A stretch of DNA of 6,975 nt from an uncultured Burkholderiales bacterium (GTDB lineage Bacteria > Pseudomonadota > Gammaproteobacteria > Burkholderiales > Burkholderiaceae_C). The number at the start of each line of letters is the position of its first letter. Positions within the stretch are counted from its first letter, which is position 1. Positions 5,959 to 6,975 of this stretch are shown piece by piece. The notes below the pieces were generated by a model. It did not search any database and had not been told where the DNA came from. It worked only from the letters and a program-made list of their open reading frames with translations. The position numbers and the translations under genes are program-made. The DNA is taken from assembly GCA_903926695.1 (NCBI GenBank), contig CAIYKK010000291.1:1-6975 (forward strand). Reading direction: 5' to 3'.

Positions 5959-6710
5959 CCGGCTGGCAGACGCTTTTTTACAAGGAAGTCCTGCGCTTCT
6001 GGAAGGTCGGTTTTCAGACCGTGGGCGCGCCGGTGCTGACTGCCGTGCTCTACATGTTGATCTTCGGCCATGTGCTGCAGGGGCAGGCGCTGGTTTATGG
6101 CCAGGTCAGCTACACCGCGTTTCTGGTGCCGGGTCTGGTGATGATGAGCGTGCTGCAAAACGCCTTTGCCAACAGCTCGTCGTCGCTGGTGCAGGGCAAG
6201 ATCATGGGTAGCCTGGTGTTTGTGTTGCTGACGCCGCTGTCGCATTGGCACTGGTTTTTTGCCTATGTCGGCTCGTCGATGGTGCGCGGCCTGCTGGTCG
6301 GCGCGGGCGTGTTTGCCGTGACGGTGTTTTTCGGCCAGCCCGGTTTTGTGGCGCCGCTGTGGATTGTCGTGTTTGCGGTGCTGGGCTCGGCCATGCTGGG
6401 CGCGCTGGGTTTGATTGCCGGGCTGTGGGCCGAAAAGTTCGACCAGATGGCGGTGTTCCAGAACTTCATCATCATGCCGATGACGTTTTTGAGCGGCGTT
6501 TTTTATTCCATCCACTCGCTGCCGCCGTTCTGGCAAAAGGTCAGCCATTTAAATCCGTTTTTTTACATGATTGACGGTTTTCGCTATGGGTTTTTTGGCG
6601 TCAGCGATGTTTCGCCGTGGCTGAGCCTGGGGCTGGTGGCGGGCGCGCTGCTGGGTGTTAGCGCCGTGGCAGTACACCTGCTGCGCACCGGCTATAAGAT
6701 CAGGCACTGA
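5955..6710 (+). CDS. ABC-2 type transporter permease, YadH-like
   Basis: This 251-residue integral inner-membrane protein of the ABC-2 family resembles E. coli YadH (256 residues) throughout. Shared features are an N-terminal KEVLRFWKVGFQTVGAPVLTAVLYMLIFG, the VPGLVMMSVLQNAFAN segment (about 58-73), FLSGVFYSIHSLPPFWQKVSHLNPFFYMIDGFRYGFFG (about 179-216, in adjoining blocks) and a last hydrophobic helix before the basic end GYKIRH. About six membrane segments are expected, near 24-40, 52-70, 85-105, 112-128, 134-158 and 218-243. It would form a homodimer with two copies of the upstream ATPase and export an unidentified substrate. The start overlaps the ATPase stop by ATGA, with GGAG at 5944-5947 spaced 7 bases, so coupled translation is likely. 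No terminator is seen between it and the BolA-family gene. Confidence 0.9.
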   Translation: MTGWQTLFYKEVLRFWKVGFQTVGAPVLTAVLYMLIFGHVLQGQALVYGQVSYTAFLVPGLVMMSVLQNAFANSSSSLVQGKIMGSLVFVLLTPLSHWHWFFAYVGSSMVRGLLVGAGVFAVTVFFGQPGFVAPLWIVVFAVLGSAMLGALGLIAGLWAEKFDQMAVFQNFIIMPMTFLSGVFYSIHSLPPFWQKVSHLNPFFYMIDGFRYGFFGVSDVSPWLSLGLVAGALLGVSAVAVHLLRTGYKIRH

Positions 6711-6722
6711 ATCCGGCACTGA
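6703..6722 (+). repeat. Short direct repeat at the permease stop codon
   Basis: GGCACTGA occurs at 6703-6710, where it includes the permease TGA stop, and again at 6715-6722, separated by ATCC. This looks like a small 12-base duplication; no function is implied. Confidence 0.5.
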
Positions 6723-6759
6723 CGAACCCCGAAACCCGAACCTCGGAAAATCCCTCACC

Positions 6760-6975
6760 ATGACCAACGAAGAACTTCAATCCATCATTGCCGCAGGCCT
6801 GCCTTGCGATCACCTCGAAGTCTCCGGCGACGGGCGGCACTGGTATGCCACCATCGTCTCCAGCGCTTTTGAAGGCCTGCGCGCCATCCAGCGCCACCAG
6901 CGCGTCTATGCCACGCTGGGCGGACGGCTGCAGACCGACGAGGTTCACGCCCTGTCGATGAAAACCCACACGCCC
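6760..6975 (+). CDS. ibaG: BolA-family protein, IbaG/YrbA type; 3' end outside window
   Basis: Seventy-two codons are visible from ATG 6760 with no stop before the window end; E. coli IbaG has 84 residues, so only about a dozen are probably missing. The sequence reads MTNEELQSIIAAGLPCDHLE, then VSGDGRHWYATIVSSAFEGL and a C-terminal part with VYATLGGRLQTDEVHALSMKTHTP. BolA-type proteins are small cytoplasmic partners of monothiol glutaredoxins in iron-sulfur cluster handling; His 27 and His 63 occupy the same positions as in E. coli IbaG (GDGSHF and IHAVSIK). The ATG at 6760 aligns with the family N-terminus; only a weak CGGA (6744-6747) lies upstream. In E. coli ibaG directly follows mlaB and precedes murA. 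Here an ABC-2 pair separates it from mlaB, and murA would be expected next, beyond the window. Confidence 0.88.
   Translation, partial: MTNEELQSIIAAGLPCDHLEVSGDGRHWYATIVSSAFEGLRAIQRHQRVYATLGGRLQTDEVHALSMKTHTP

Noticed and set aside
5829..6548. 239-codon - strand open frame opposite the ABC-2 permease
   Set aside because: Very rich in His, Gln and Arg with no motif; it is the reverse complement of a well-supported membrane protein gene.
1..6975. Mobile element, CRISPR, toxin-antitoxin or defence genes
   Set aside because: No transposase, integrase, spaced direct repeats or defence-type domains were seen; every gene belongs to a conserved core-genome family.

Overview
The window looks like chromosomal DNA of a betaproteobacterium, most probably order Burkholderiales and near Comamonadaceae. 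This rests on the high G+C content, the style of the proteins, and the gene order, which I recall from that group; no database search was possible. All genes lie on the + strand and nearly fill the window, with gaps of about 130 bases or less. No tRNA, rRNA, CRISPR array, insertion sequence, phage gene or origin was seen.

Layout. Positions 1-756 hold the 3' half of a glutamate synthase small subunit gene (gltD), followed by an intrinsic terminator at 781-810. Positions 811-4881 hold a complete Mla (maintenance of outer-membrane lipid asymmetry) phospholipid transport cluster in the order mlaF-mlaE-mlaD-mlaA-mlaC-mlaB. Positions 4999-6710 hold a two-gene ABC-2 type transporter resembling E. 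coli YadG/YadH. Positions 6760-6975 hold the start of a BolA-family gene of the IbaG/YrbA type, cut by the window end.

How the genes work together. MlaF (ATPase), MlaE (permease), MlaD (MCE-domain ring subunit) and MlaB (STAS subunit) form the inner-membrane complex. MlaC is the periplasmic phospholipid carrier. MlaA is the outer-membrane lipoprotein that takes misplaced phospholipids from the outer leaflet. All six parts are encoded together here, whereas in E. coli mlaA is elsewhere on the chromosome. mlaF/mlaE and mlaD/mlaA overlap by ATGA, as do the two ABC-2 genes. An A+T-richer gap before mlaC has a promoter-like sequence, and the gap before the ABC-2 pair has a perfect 10-bp inverted repeat and a -10-like box very close to the start codon.

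Overall this is a well-conserved cell-envelope region rather than an accessory island, and I did not find an undescribed system. The points most worth a second look are the gltD terminator running up to the mlaF start codon, the ABC-2 exporter lying between mlaB and ibaG, the possible near-leaderless start of that exporter, and the Ala/Pro-rich repetitive tail of MlaA.
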